Below are positions 1-14,700 of a DNA stretch of 64,000 nucleotides, in pieces. The stretch covers positions 15,712,714-15,776,713 of the forward strand of contig JACBWW010000008.1 in the NCBI GenBank assembly GCA_020086605.1, written 5' to 3'. Made by a program: the position numbers and the translations under genes. Numbering within the stretch: the first letter of the stretch is position 1; the number at the start of each line of letters is the position of its first letter. Source of the stretch: Lanius collurio. Taxonomy: Eukaryota > Chordata > Aves > Passeriformes > Laniidae. The notes under the pieces are model-generated. The model made no database searches and was not told where the DNA came from. It saw nothing but the letters and a program-made list of their open reading frames with translations.

Positions 1-3000
1 TTGAAAGTGCATCTTTAAAATCACAATGCCATACCAATACTAAATCAGTATTTTGAAGATAATATTCCCATGCAAAAATTATCTACCATCTTCATGCTGA
101 TAATTACACTAATAAACAATGGAATTTTTTAAAAAATATGCAAATCTTGAGAAGTCACTGCCCAAGGGCATTAAAGAATGCTCAAGTCTCATCAATTTTA
201 TAGAAAGATGTACATTGAATGCAGTTCACCAGCAACAATACAGAAAATAAAGAGTTCCTTAAAGATAGTAAGACTAGTAAAATCTTAAAAGCATACGCCT
301 CATACTGAAAAAGATGAGTAAATTTGTGAACCAGGAAAGAAAAAAAGTTTCCTTAAGGCTCCTTCTCTGTTTTCATGGGCTAGGAAGATTATGAAATCAC
401 ATCTTTTAGCAAAAAAGAAATGCTTCTCATTTCATCAACACCTTAGAAGAACAATAGATTAGAACTGAGCTAGCACATCCCTTGAGAGGAGTTTGTTTTG
501 GTTTAGTTGACTCTTTTTGGTTAGATAATTATTATCCAATGAGTAACAAAGGAACCGGTGAAGTTGCTCATTCAATTGTTGCTATTTTCAAAGCGTCTTG
601 GAATAGCTGTAAGTTTTACAACGGTGTAACTAAGCTGTCATAGCACTCCTTTAAAAGGACAAACAGGATATTGCTGCTGCCAGTACTGAGTTGAGGTATG
701 GTAACTTACTTAGTGTCACATGAAACAGTCTGCCCAAAAAGTGTTTCAAGTGAGAGTTGAAGTCTGGTCAATAACCATCTCAGCTGACAATACATCAAGA
801 CATTTGTAAAATATTCCACCTATCACCTAACAATGTTGTAATAGGTTCACTATTGCAGCAGAAAAATTTATGCGTAAGGGAAACATTAAAACTCATCTAT
901 AGAGTTGAAAAAGTAACTGCACATTAAACATTTCTAATAGATTATACAGGATTATGTTCTTCATTTAACACAAGTAAATACTGCTATCAATGAGCTGGAA
1001 AGAAATACGATACCCTTTCTAGCAAACAAGACATAAGAGGTAAGTAACCACAGGAACAAGGTAATTTATCATTGGATAAAGCAGCCTTATTTGAACAACA
1101 TGCATTATAGCCTTGCTAGCCAAGAAGTCATATCCAAGGACAAAAACATACCCCGGTCATAATATACATACGTATTGCAAAATCTGGAAGGCAGATTATC
1201 AGGCAAACAATTTAGGTACTATCATAGATAAATAGCTAAGTAAGAGCTTTTTATGCGATGTATAGATGAAAGAATAAATGTCCCTCAGTTCTACAAGCAG
1301 GAAAATCTCTCATAGGAGCAAGGAAATGATACAACTGAGCACTGAGGGATTAAAATGCAGCTAGTTGTGGCATTTCCCAAAGGCTGCAAAAAAGTCACGA
1401 GTTCAAGGAAAAAAAAATTATAATCTGAACTACAGTGTGCATCTTGAAAAAAATTTATTTATTTCACTTGGTCAAGTCTATCAGAGAACCTTGGACATTC
1501 AGTATGTGTTTCCCCAGCAGGAAGAGATTTTCATGAGGAAACAAGAGTGTAAGAACAGCAAACTCCATCCCATCTTCCCCTCACACAGAGTCAGAGGGTT
1601 CAATCTGCAGGAGTCAGAAAAAAAATCAGTTTTAAATTGTTTTCTCTAATCCATTGTAACACAGGGATTTTCCATTAGTGTAAATTCTGTATGTTATATG
1701 CCTCTCTAACAAAAAAAATAATCACACTTTAGACAAGCACTAGAGGATGGATTAAAAAAACCCAAAGCTCTAGACAAAGTCTACAGCCTATTTTATAATA
1801 GATTTTCAAACTAAAAGATCTCACTCAGTCCCTAAGATGTACTAATTAATTATTATTACTACACTTAATTACAATAATTGAAATCTTGCTCCCCCTAGTG
1901 GTAGATGCTGATCATTAGTACCTTCTAGTGACCGCACAGGATTTTCACTGTGGGACGTTCAGTGTAAAAATAAGTTGAAGAAATCACAGTACGGAATATT
2001 TTGTGGGTGTACAATGTATGTCTGCCAAATTTCTAAATTTTCTTAGCTATGTGTATAAATACACATAAATACTATTACTCTAACAAGTTTTGAAGTAACA
2101 TGCAAAAATACAAAAAAATCTCCCACTGCTCTAGTTTATTATAGCTCATCTAATATAATAACACATTTAGGAAAAGCAATGGCCCCAGCATCTCCCCACA
2201 TTTCTGAAAGGTTCTAAAATTATGCCCAATATATTTGGAAGTTAAATATATTGTCTATCCATCTGCATCAGGCATCAGAATTCCCATCAGGCAACACTTT
2301 TTAATCCAGCATTTTGCGGTCTGTAGTGAAATGAGCCAACCATGCTAACTATGTTGCCTATTTACTCTGGCCTAGAGATTAGCTTCTCCTTCTGAGCTAA
2401 TTTAGCAAACCAACTAATGAGAAAGTATAAAAGAAGCATTTCCCATTTTTATCACTGAATTTTCATTTAAATTGGTAAGTAGAGCAGCATTACTACATTT
2501 CAGAAGTGCTTCTTTATGTGGTAAGCAAGTCCAGAGAGAGTCAGAAAACATCTAATAAAAATGTCATAATTTTCCAGATACCATGATGCTTGGACCTTGA
2601 TTTCATTACCACAAATATCAGGGGGTGGGAAAAGGAACACTGTATCAAAAAGTATTAGTATTACTCTATCCTCCTTTGTCTGTTCTTCAAGTACCTTTTT
2701 CCAGCACTTAACAGCATCCTAAGAGGATCACATCTTTTTTCAAATAATTAATTAACCATTTTTGTGACTGCTGTACCACTGATATAAATGTGAAGATACC
2801 CGTTATCTGACAGATATCTAAAAAGCCATAATGAAGTTTTCCAGTTCTGGGCATTCATGTGAGACAATCACCACTTAAGACTTATTTCATTGCACTGGTT
2901 TAGACCACTATAAGCACTTAGACATTCTCCTGAAGCCACGCACTCAGCCACATTCTATCAAGCATCTTTTTATATCAGCATATATATATATAACCTATGT

Positions 3001-6000
3001 GGGAAATGGCATTTTCAAGGGTCAAGGTGCAATTCCTGAAAAATGTCTTAAGAAATTTGGCATACTCTCATTCTTCTAAAACTTAGATATTGCCATCCAT
3101 TCCTCACTCATCACAGCTGCAGTCAACTAAGCCATATTTTTTGAGAAAAAAAATATTTATTAATTCAATTGTAGAAAACTTTTTTTTAAGAGAGGCTTTT
3201 TATTGTTTTTACACTGGAAAGTTATAATTATGTTTTTAACATTTTGTAATGACATAAATCTGATAGTCTGTATAAAACAGACCTATAGCATACAGTCTTT
3301 CTCTACCTTTTAAAGATGAAAATGTTCATATCTGACTTCATTACAGGAAACAGACTATATAAAATAGAGTTTGGAACACATATGTACAAAAAAAGATTGT
3401 TCAGCATTTTTAAGTTTATCTGGGTCTGTTTCATTGTAATAACTTTCTAATTATGGAAAACAGAGTCTAAAACCCACTATCTTTAAAAGCCAGTTAACTG
3501 GAACATTTTGTCCTGCCACCACAGCATTCTGGTTTGAAGAATCCCAAACAACATTCCTCTGAGAGGAATGCTACCCTTCATACAGAGTGATTTGCTTTTG
3601 TTCAACTCTGCCCTAGGACACCCCAGTGCCATACTCATACATTTGAGTAACAGACTTCAGGGATTCTCTATTTTTAGTCGAATGAACTAAGTAAAGAAAT
3701 CAAGCTCAAGTTCTGTTTGATAGCTTTTAATACTTATAGGTTTGGGAAAGATGTCATTATGAATTGTAACCTTCCTCATTCTTAAAACATCTTTTGGGGT
3801 ACAGGGGAGATTTAATGGAGGTCAGCACAGTGAAGGTCTCAAGTCTGTCAAAGTCTAAACAGGTAACTCCTGTGATACGGAATTGAAAAGCACTTATTCA
3901 TTATAAATGCTGTCTTCAGTGAGACAGAAAACTTCATCAGCTGTAATATTTACACACTGAATCTCCTAAATTAACCACCCAATCAGCACGAGTCTATAGT
4001 TACAGACCCATTATAGGTCTCTGTCAGTGCAAGGCTTCTCCCCAGAACTGGCAAGTACTCTGTTTACTTCACATTATTTTAAACACACAATTTTCTTTAA
4101 AATCATTACTTAAATGACAGTGAATAAAAATCAGGTGCCAAGAATTCAGAGCTTTGCAATATATATACACCCAAGCAGTTGCATTTCCTGAGCTTTCCCT
4201 GCATTCATCTGGCTTCATGCTTCAGTTAATCCATGTGATGGATCTGTTGTCAGCAGAACAGTGTGAGATGGAGCACCCCATGCAGTGCAAGCTGGCAAAC
4301 TGGAACTCAGGTACACAGGAAATTTAAAGGGAAAACATTATCTTTTGAAGAATATTATGTGGATGGCCCATTAACGTTACCCTTGGTATTCAAACAATGA
4401 CCTGAGAACACAGCACTGCAAGTTGATAACATCCTTAAAACCCCTTCCAGGTGACTCTTAATGCTCTCCTCCTCAAAAGGCTAAATAACAAACAATCATA
4501 GGTGTGCTTCAGCACACACCTCCAGTTTAAATCCGAAATTCTGAACAACCATAATTACACTCAGCCCATACTCTTATGTCTGTGCAGTTTACTAAACAGT
4601 TAACTATCAGACATGCAGATGATACGGACGCCAAGCAGACCACTGGAAGCAGTAGAATTAACTAAAAAGAAGGTAACTTTACAGAAACAAAATTATAAGT
4701 AAGCATTTACAATTGCAAGACTAGGAAAGATTATTTTAATTAGTTATGCTTATCAAAATACGACACAAAATTCTCAAAATTAAGGACAAAATACTAAAAA
4801 TTACCTCATGCCTAAGGTGGCTCAGGGTCTAAGACCTGATGTCATCTACTTAATGTTTGTGCTTCAGGTCTCCACCTGAAAAGCAAAGATATTTCTACTT
4901 CTTGGGAGGGCTGTGAACATAATTACAGAAACACCAGCATCAAATGTTCAGATACTAAAAAAAAGGAAGAAAGAAGTAGACGTTAATAGGGAGATCTTCC
5001 AGCTGACTGCTCTACAGATTTTTAGGTACTGAATGATTTCTACAATTCCTACCTACCTATAAGCAAAGACCATACAAGTATAAGTTGAAAGGGATTCAGA
5101 TGAGTCAAGAAACAGTCTTAAATCCCTCTGATAGGCACATCAGGGAGAATGACAAGAGTCAGGGAGAAAACCATGACAAGTCACAGAATTTCACCCTCCA
5201 CTTCCTAAGACAGGCAAACACATTTTGGTTTAGTTTTCTAGGACTGAGAGTGCACATTAGCTCTCTCTCTCTAACAAGGAAGCTACAGTAAGCACCTGAA
5301 CTGTCAGCAAGACTGTCAAAACTGTGTAAAAGTAGAGGTAGAGGATCAGCACAGCCCACATTAGCTGTTTTAGGCCTCCAGCATCCTGAAAAACTCTATC
5401 ATAGTAGCATAGAAGGTGATTAACTGTTCAGCTTTCAAATAACAGTTCAAACCACTAAGTGTCCTAATTTCTCTGATACCAGACAACCTTATTATTCCAT
5501 TCATGTAACTGCAGAGTATATAAGTTTACAGAAATATCAATATCCTGATACAAAAGGGATTTATAGGCATTTACCACTGCAAATATACCCTCTTCCTATA
5601 CCACCAATAAAAAAACCCCAAATCTCAAAACCTTTCACCATTCAATCAACCTCTCCTTCGACCATCTCCAGGTTACATCTGGAGATGGCTCAACATGAAT
5701 TTTAATAAGCCTGAACTGCATAAATGTATATGATTTGTTTCTTTTAAATCATCATACTCATTTATCTCAGTATTTTGCTTTTTTCTGGTAGAGAGCTTGG
5801 TTCTTTTAAAAATTATGCAACAATTCAATTCTGCAAAACTAAGTAATAACCATGCTTAATGTTGACAACGGATTATCTCAGTCTATTCTCTATGCTGCTG
5901 CTCCTCAGCATCCACACTTGCATACTTCTGTATACACACAAGAGGAGCAGATTTCATCAGTCCAGTGGTAGACTTCATGTGGAGAGCCTAAATGTTCTCT

Positions 6001-9000
6001 TGGCACAGAAACAGCAGAATGAAGGTGAAGGTGAGAGGAAGAACATACCAGGCTGCTCGTAATGGAAGATTGGCTTCAGTTGATAAATACGTACACCAGC
6101 ACTCGCCATGATTCCCTTCTCTTAGGTACTACACCAACTTTTGGAAGTATTTCTTAGGTTTTATCAGCTGGGGAAGTCACACAGCATTAACAGCCTTCCC
6201 AAACTCAACAGCATGTGCTCCTATGTATTTGCCAACAAAACTACAGCAACCAGTCTATAATTCCTAAAACATGACAAGAACTCCTTCCAGTGTTGTGGTT
6301 GCCCTTCACGGTCCCACAGACATTTTGCAGTCTTTTTGTTGTGTGAAAGTTTGGGCCAGTTTCTGTCACCATTTACTTTTCTATCAATTTGAAAAACTGC
6401 CTTCCTAGCCAAGCAGTATCATGCCATCTCCCATCTGAGAACCCCCCTTGGAGCAGACCCCTCTCATCCTTCAAGGTACACACTTGGCTGTCAGACACAC
6501 AAATGTTTTGCTAAGTAACCCTGAAGCTCTAAGCTCATATCAGTTTTGCTCTGCTGAAGTGTTACTGTGCTCAAGCTCCTCACTGCTAACCACCTTCTCT
6601 TTTCCAGCCCAAAATCAGAGTCTTTCTGATCTCTTTCTGAAGAGCAGATAAAGCAGCCTCTTGGCATGAACAGAGGGTGTGCCATGATTCTGCTCTATGA
6701 CAGCAGCCTTCTTACTGCTAGGAAAGAATTCTGCAGGGCTGCGTCATTCCCTCTCACAGTCTGTAAAGTTAACAGGCAGTTTGCCACGGAGTGCCCTGTG
6801 GATTTGAGCATCAGACTGCTCTAGGACAAGCTCTGCAAGTCATAATGCTTATTAAAGCCAGATATGACAACATCCACCCAAGATGTTCAGAACCACATGA
6901 ATACTGACATTGTTGCTACACCCCACACGGAATGGTTACCACAAACTGACAAACACAGTAGTGTGTGAAAGCTGGGTTACCAGGAGACAGAGGCAAGGAC
7001 ACCTTCAAGTTGGGATCATTCCAACATCAGGTTCCTCAATGCTTTCTGCTTCCCATCACTGTGTTATAGCCCAGAAGGACCTCCCAATACTTCCTAAGCA
7101 AAGTAGTGCCAATAGTAGGTGGAAAGGCTTCCTCAGAGATGCTCAGGATTACACTCACTACATTCATTCTGCACACTTACAAGAGCCCAGTTGCATCTCA
7201 TCTTATACCAGAGGATGGAGACACTGGGGTAGCTGATCAGTCTGTGTCCCCACATCGTGTCCATATTGTGTCCATCCCCAACAACACCAAGGGAAACTGC
7301 TCTCCTGTTACAGGCCATGAGACTATTTGCTGAATAGCTCTTCAGATCAGGAGCACTGGCCTTCCCTGTGCTAACTAACCACTGACGCATCTGATGGATC
7401 AAGACAAGAAACTAGCCACATCAGGGAAAGAACACAGCAGTTTAGTGATGTTCTTCAGTTTTCTACAGCTGCAAGGCATTGCCTCTAGCAACGTATGCAT
7501 GTACATACTTTCTGAATCGGTTAGTGGCAAGAAAGAGTAAAACAAGATCGCTGAAAAACAAAGGACTGAGAAGGTTTCTACTTCTGGGGGGCTCGGTCTC
7601 ATGCTTTTTCATTCCTATTTACCACTTTGCTTACACAACATTCATTTTTAAAAGGTTTCCAGAATTCTGCAGCTGTGAAGCTGTCACTTCTATACTACTG
7701 AGGAATAACCTATTACCAATGCAAGAAACCTTAGGGATCACCAGCTTTCCATGCAAAGCAATTCAGCCAGCACAGCAGTGGAAACAAGTTGTGTTGTGTA
7801 CAACAGAAATAATGAAGCCCTCACAAAGGCCACTGTAGAGACAGCAGTGTGTTTCCAATATACATCTCCTTCTTCTGCATTCCTCACTTAAAATCTTTTA
7901 GAGTCTCAAAGCATTTCCTATGCTGGAGTAGCGTGTTGTAGGGAAGGCTGATGCACACAGCGCTGGTTTCTGTTCTGCATCTATTTTTATCAAGGTGAGA
8001 TAAAATGATGCAGATGCAACATAATGCTGCAGCGTTGGCACTGAGCAAGGTTCAGAACTTCCATCTCAACAATATAGCCGCAGAATTTTTTCTCTGGCAT
8101 CTCACACAAGGAGCAGCTGAAATTTGTCACTGTGCTGCAAAAAGACTGCAGAATTTCTGATATTGGGATAACATCAATGGAATTACCATAGGAAATTCTT
8201 CTCCTGGAAGTGAACCACTGGCATCCATATCAAACTAAACTGTCAAAGAAAAATATAGGACAACGGGCAGGTTAACCTAGCAGTTTCTCCATATCTGCAA
8301 GAACTATGTGATTGGCAACACATTACAGACAGTCCCATCTTGGACAATAAGGAAACCTTGAATTCAAGATGTACTAAACGCATTCTTACCAAACCAGATT
8401 AAGACAATTATGAAGCCATACTACAAAAGTCTGAACTGTATGTGCAGGCTGAGGCCAGGTGAGGCTCAGCACAATTCAGTCATTACCAAGAGATATGACA
8501 CCTGACAGGCAAAGCAAAGAGGTCAACAGAACAGTGCCACAGTGACTTACAATGGCTGCTAGCAGATGAATTGCATGGACATGCAACTCGTTAGTACAAC
8601 AGCACAGGAGGAGACCAGACTGTTCATTTTCCAGCACATTTCTAGACCCATCTTAAGAGTTATTTTTGTATATAAAATGTGGACCAATTGTCCAAATTTT
8701 AACCACCTCCTTGAATTGCAGTAATTTCCTAATACCACAGTGTGCAGTACTCAACTCAACTGGTCTCTGGATGGCCCCAAACAGAACTCCTGGTCATCCT
8801 CCTTCCTTTCCTATAATTTCTTATTTAGGTGTGGTATATTTTTTGCAAGTATTAACAACCTAAGCTGTGAGGATTTTTTTAATTAAAAAAAAATGTGGGA
8901 AAAAAAAATCTACAGAGTAATGTCAAGTTTTGATTTCAAAATGCAGCTATACCAGGTCATTTGTCTTTAAGACCTGTATGGCAAAAACATTCATAGATTA

Positions 9001-9590
9001 GCCAATGAACACTTTACTATGTAATCTGAGCAGCACACCAAATTATGGTAAAAGTAGGCATTGTTATGAGGGAGTATCTCAGTGGGAAATACTTCTAGAA
9101 TATTTTAATTCTCTGTTTTAGAAAGTAGTAAAGCAGTTCAAGAAATCTCCATTCAGGTCATTCCCATGGCTGCATAGCCTTCAAGACTGTAAGAAAGACA
9201 CTTTTTCACACAGTATTTTGAATAAAAAATAATAACTGTCTTCAGATTCAGCATTCCCCTGTTACAGCACCATTCCACAATTACTGTCATTTTCAAATCC
9301 AAATTCATGTTACCTCCTCAAAATGCTCAGAAGGCCTAACATACTAAATTTAAAATTTAACATTCAACAGTAAACACAAAATACAACCTAAAAGGCCAGA
9401 AGATTTAATAAAACTAGCACACAAGTACCTTGGGAGGATTTTTATGAGAGTTTAGGGAGAGGAGGATCAACAAACTGGCATTTAGAATTATTCAGATGAG
9501 CCCTGTGCCTGTAGCTTTCAGTGTACCAGAAAAAATAACTGTCACAAAAACTTCCTTGATTTCTTAAGATGCACCTTAAACATGAACTAA
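1..9590. other. Intron sequence downstream of the Ser/Pro exon; no gene seen
   Basis: AT-rich sequence read on both strands. Short ORFs here have no coding character, flanking splice pairs or recognised motifs. Isolated splice-like sites occur (for example near 703, 4802 and 8391 on the minus strand), but their enclosed intervals have stops, are tiny or lack a good acceptor. I saw no interspersed repeat I can name. Confidence 0.6.
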
Positions 9591-9651
9591 TAAAAAAAAA
9601 AAAAAAAAAACCCACACCAAAACCAACCCAAAAACACACAAAAAACCCAAA
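9591..9651. repeat. A-rich and A/C-rich low-complexity tract
   Basis: About 20 consecutive A residues are followed by AC-rich sequence of the CCCACACCAAAACC kind. It may be the degraded tail of a retroposed sequence, but no body is recognisable beside it. Confidence 0.85.
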
Positions 9652-11300
9652 TCAGGATTAAAGTAGAGATCTCTGCTCCTGGTGAGCCTTCTATAATTCC
9701 GTCATCTGTCCCTGTAAGTTAGAGAGAAGTTCCTGTCCTTGCTTTACTTGATCTAAAAAACATATACCTAAATCTTTCTGCAGAACAATATCTGGTAGTA
9801 GTACAAGCCACAAATTAAACTGAAAAGTTATACGGATTAAGAAAAGTAATACAGAAGAATTCAGTTTGTCCAGGGAGCTTTTAAAAATGTACTTAAAGGC
9901 TAATCTTTATGGTATGAGAAAAACAAGTCTGATACTCACGAAGCTTTACAAAACATCATCATAACAATACAGCCTCAGCCTCTCTAATTTTGCACCAGTG
10001 TGGGGCAAGTAAAACCCCACCTTCTTTAGCACCAGCCGCAAAAACCACATGAAATCAGAAATTCACATCCCTATACATCTCTCTTGGATGAAAACCAGTA
10101 GCGAAGATCCTCCACGGACCCTATGCTCACTGATGACAGCTGTGCAGCTCCTGCAGTTCTCAGCTGGACCCTCATTTACACTGGTGCAATGCCATTAAGA
10201 CACTAATAGGCTTATGAACATGAACCAGACTAGCACTCAACAAAATACTGATGACTCACAGGCAAAAATCTTCTCCTCTACTATGACTCTAGACAGCTCA
10301 GAAAACAGAATATTTTATTTAGAGTATTTCAAAAGCTGAAGCTAGAATAGCACACTTGAGCGCAGAAGAGATCACACATGCTGAGTAAGGGGCTGCTTTT
10401 ACTTAACCAATCCTCAAAACTCACTTCTACATCACAAAAAACCTTATACATGCAAGGAAAATGTTTCTCATTTTCTATTTTCAAGTTCCAATGGAAACAG
10501 CTCTCCCTTTGACCTGTCACAGACTTAGTATGGGAGAGTACAGGAAATAGCTGAGGAAAGTGTTTTGTAAGGTTAAATAAGTAGTCCCAAAAAGAGTTAA
10601 GAGAACAGCGAGGACATAAAAATAACTTCAGAGGAGACAAACTACTCTTGAAGGACAAAGCCAAAGATTAATCTATTTCATCTTGAGGAACTCGTGCTTC
10701 GTGGCTGATGTTCATGAATACTAATCAGATTACCCTGAGAGATGAAACAGCAGGTTTTCCTCATTTTAAAGAAAAATTTGAGAAAGAAATGGAGCCAAGT
10801 GATTCTTTACCTCATCCACATCAGCCCCTTCCCCAAGACTTTCCCCTTTCAGGATAACAAACCAATAGCTTCATCTTTCTCCATAACCTGAAGGTCAATG
10901 TACTTTTTACTGATACCAAAAACAAAGGTGGACATAAATTTTAAAGAAAAATGTCTGCTTGAGAATGCCTGGGTTTGGCAGCCATGTCACTGAGGAAAGG
11001 AGGGAAAGGAAGTATCCTCTGACATGTCCGCCTAACATGTTTTTTATAAAACCTTATGAATCCAAGAAGTAGCAGTTCCATAGTAAAATTACATAGAAGT
11101 AAAACTACTCTGAGACCAGAAGAGTCAAAATTTAACAGCTAACTCTTCAATGACAATTTTGCTCTACCTTGAAAGAACCATGTCACAATGTCCTGTGCAA
11201 GTCCCTCCTCATCACAGAGTGAATACTAGTACTTCCTTTTCTGCAGTATTCCCTTTCTACCTAGACTGTATACTTACACCAGATTTAATCATTAACCAGG

Positions 11301-11760
11301 GTGTTTAACAGCTGTCACCTTGACTGTTGCCCAGGTCTGAGTGGGCAGCTAGTGCTGCCAAAGGCAGCGGAGTGCCAGTCCAAGACACTGACACTGTGTC
11401 CCCCCATGCTGAAAAACGCTCCCCTACTCCCTCCTCAGGCAGGCCTACTCTCTCACTCATGGTGGAGATTCAGCTTGGTGCAGCCACACGATCACAGGAG
11501 CTAACAGAGAAGAGAGCAGGAACATGCCTGTGGCAATACAGTCAAGGACAGGACTGGCAGGGCCTTTGGTCCGTCTGCAAGTCATCGGGGTGCAGGTCCC
11601 TGAGGCAGCTCTGCCCCAGAGGTCCCACAGCCACCCCAAGTGCCCCAGCCCGGCCAGCCCGCACAGGCAGCAGAACACACCGACACTGTCCATGCCACTT
11701 TCCTCACAAAACGGGAATATTGCTAAGTTTAAAAACAAACTACTGTCTTCAGTAATGTAA
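11301..11760. other. GC-richer patch with overlapping ORFs, function unknown
   Basis: This patch is clearly richer in G+C than its surroundings. It carries a 142-codon plus-strand frame (11327-11755) and a 105-codon minus-strand frame (11457-11774). The plus frame is rich in Ser, Pro, Arg and Thr and has no recognisable domain. There is no obvious promoter and no splice pair supporting it as a MAST4 exon. It might be an eroded repeat, a conserved noncoding element or part of a lncRNA. Confidence 0.35.
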
Positions 11761-11774
11761 AAACCAAACAGCAA

Positions 11775-14700
11775 ACTAAATTTCTACTGTCCATTACATC
11801 TTTCACATGAGTGTATACACTCCACATGCCCACACAACATCATACAGAGCTAGAAAACATTTAAAAGCTCTTTAAACAACAATAAAAAATCACTAGAAAC
11901 TTTACTGTTCATTTTTCTACAGAAGCCATCCATTTCTTTGATGGTTTCATAATTCAGACCAATACAGTTGTTAGAAAGTGGCTATTTTAAGCTTTCTGTC
12001 TTTATGTGATTCTGGGATGCAGAATGTAGAAAAAGGGAAAAAAGGGGATGCAGACAAAAAAAGTGGAAGAATAGGAGCACACTGACGATTTTTCTCTCTG
12101 TGTAAAACAATTTGGTATATGGATTTAGACAGTTTAAATAAAGTTTCATACAAAATTAAATATTTGAATTTTTTACTTTTGTAGAATTTTATTTAAAAGT
12201 CTCATAGTCATTCTCCCTTTGTTTGTAATGGTTACTAATTCATATCATAGATTTGAGTTACACTTAAAGAAAATGCAAGTGCCCACATTTTTTGACAATT
12301 TCCAGAGATAAAAACTTAATACTAAATACCAACAAGTGGCTAAGCTATCTGTGACACTGATGTTTGCTTTACTTACAATTCAGTGCCATAGGATGAGGTT
12401 TAATCCATGCCAGTTATACTTCTAATTGCTGCTCTTAGTAACACATACATAATCATTTGACAACATGACCCCATGTAAAATACAGTGTTTACAGTGGCAC
12501 CCTCACAAGTTTCCAGAAGAGCAGATTACATTACTGAAAGGTATAGGCAATAATCCTCATTTGCCTTCTGGCCAACTCAGCTGCAGATATGGTGAGGTGA
12601 ACTGGATTTTCCTTATGAAATAGTCTATAGAAAAATTCAACTGTTAAAAAAGAAAAGTATATGGGCTTTTTTTGCTTGCCGCTTTCATTTTCAACACTTC
12701 AGAATGAATCCTGTCAACCCATTCACCAGTCTTGGCCAGGTAGTAACATTTGTGTCTGTACAGTGCCTGACACTCGTGCAATCCTCACGCCCCTGAGTAA
12801 GGGCTTTTTGGAAAATTCACTACAATCTTTTCTTTTTTTGTAGAAACTAAGAGCTTTTCTATCCCTTTTTTTTCCTCCAGCCTAGTATCAGTGACATCAG
12901 TAAAGCAAAAGGTTGAATAAAAAGATTTTTTTTGTTGACAATCACCATTCTCTACTCTTCAAGTTCAAATGCACGCTGTTCTATATATTTTTAATTTAAC
13001 ATTTCCATTTTCTTTATTGCTTTTATTAGAAGCTACTACAACTTCTAGCATGCAGTGTTTCCTCATAGTCTTTTTCAAATACTAGCCGCATTCCACTTCT
13101 CCATTACTGTGACAAAGGACTCCAAATTATCCACAGCAAAGAAAAACACTAAAATTGTATTAGAAGCATGAGGATCTTATATATCTCAGTAGCTGTGCTC
13201 AGTTATTTACATTATCTCCATCTTCTCTCTTTCCCTGCAAATCTGCTGCTTATAATTATTAGTACTAAAACTGCACATACTTTTTCCCCCAACAGCAGTT
13301 GGAAGTTTTCAGGTGACTCAAACAGAAGATAAAAATATAATGGTAAATGCATGCCTATTCTCTTGAGATTTGAAACACCTCTTCATCCCCCACCCTCTCT
13401 CAGAAGTAAAGTATGGATAGCTTCACACTGTACCAGCAGGCAGGTATTTCCATTCACAGGATGTTACTGTTTATTTTGAAAAGATCTTCATCATCTAGCT
13501 GGCAAAAGGTTCCCTTTAGACTACTACTGTATGTGACAACTGCTATAAGCAGAGCTTCAACAGAAACAACCGCCTAAGGAGCAGCTGTGCAAGTCAAAGG
13601 CCACAAGGGAGATGAGCCAGCATGTTAGAGAGACAGAGAAATATCACAGGAAAACCCTATCCATTCATTCTGGTAAGGCTCCCATGCTAACATTTCTGAA
13701 TATAAGCAGAAGTAGTGCCACTGAAGTAATTCCTCTCCTCCCACATATGGGGTTATTCTGAGCTAATGGAACGGGAAATGCTAATTATTTATATATCCTA
13801 CAAACCAACAAATTTCTTCTTTCCACTAAGCTAGGTCAAGCTTGAACATTAAAACTAATAACTAAAACATTTGATGTTCAGTATACCAGCAGTCCTCTAC
13901 AGCTATAGATAAATACAGCACTCCATTTCACATTTAATCAAAATATAAACATTCCATTCTAGGGAAAAAGTTACCATTCTGGCAGAGCCTTACATAAATT
14001 TCAGGACAAAAGAACCTAAGAAAAATCCCTATGAACTTTGACATTTTTCAGCCATATGAAGGGATGAGGCTTCACATTTAGCAGTATCAATAATTTCCAC
14101 TCTATTTCTCCAAAAAGCAGCTGAAAATTCTGCTCCCAACATCCTCCATCATAGGATGAAAAGCTCAAACTTGGCACAGTTAGGAGTCTCCCCCCAGAGG
14201 GGTAAACAAGGTCTGAGCTCTAAAACCACCGAGGGCTATGTCTATAGCACAGTTTGCACAGCAGCACATCCACGCATCTGCAGAAGCTGTTCAGCAGGTC
14301 ATCCAGGTCATACAAAATATAAAATTTGTATACAGCTTTTTCATTCTGCAAACCTGAAATTTTTAAAAAGAGCACTTTCTTCACCACAAAGAGAAGTGAT
14401 TTGTTCTGGCTGTATAAAATAAAGACTCAATTAGAAAATGCTAATTTTACCAAGCATTCTATACCAGCAAGACAAACTCCACAGAATATACTCATTTTGC
14501 TGATCATTTATTAAAAACAAACATCGCAAAAGTGTTTTCACTGAGGATAAAAAGTGTGTTTATTGAAATCATACCATAAATTACACAAATAAGGAATTCT
14601 AGTACCACTGCAATATTTCTTCAGAAACACACAGCAAGTCTTGAAGTTATTGCTCCATTTTTCAGTGTCACATGAAGCCCTGATATAAGGCCTCTCACAT

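Noticed and set aside
4805..4880. Minus-strand interval between CTTTTCAG and GAG|GTAATT
   Set aside because: Splice signals are fair, but all three frames contain stops, so it is not a coding exon.
8391..8450. Minus-strand interval with TTTG|GTAAGA donor
   Set aside because: Acceptor CCTCAG lacks a pyrimidine tract; no conservation clue or homology.
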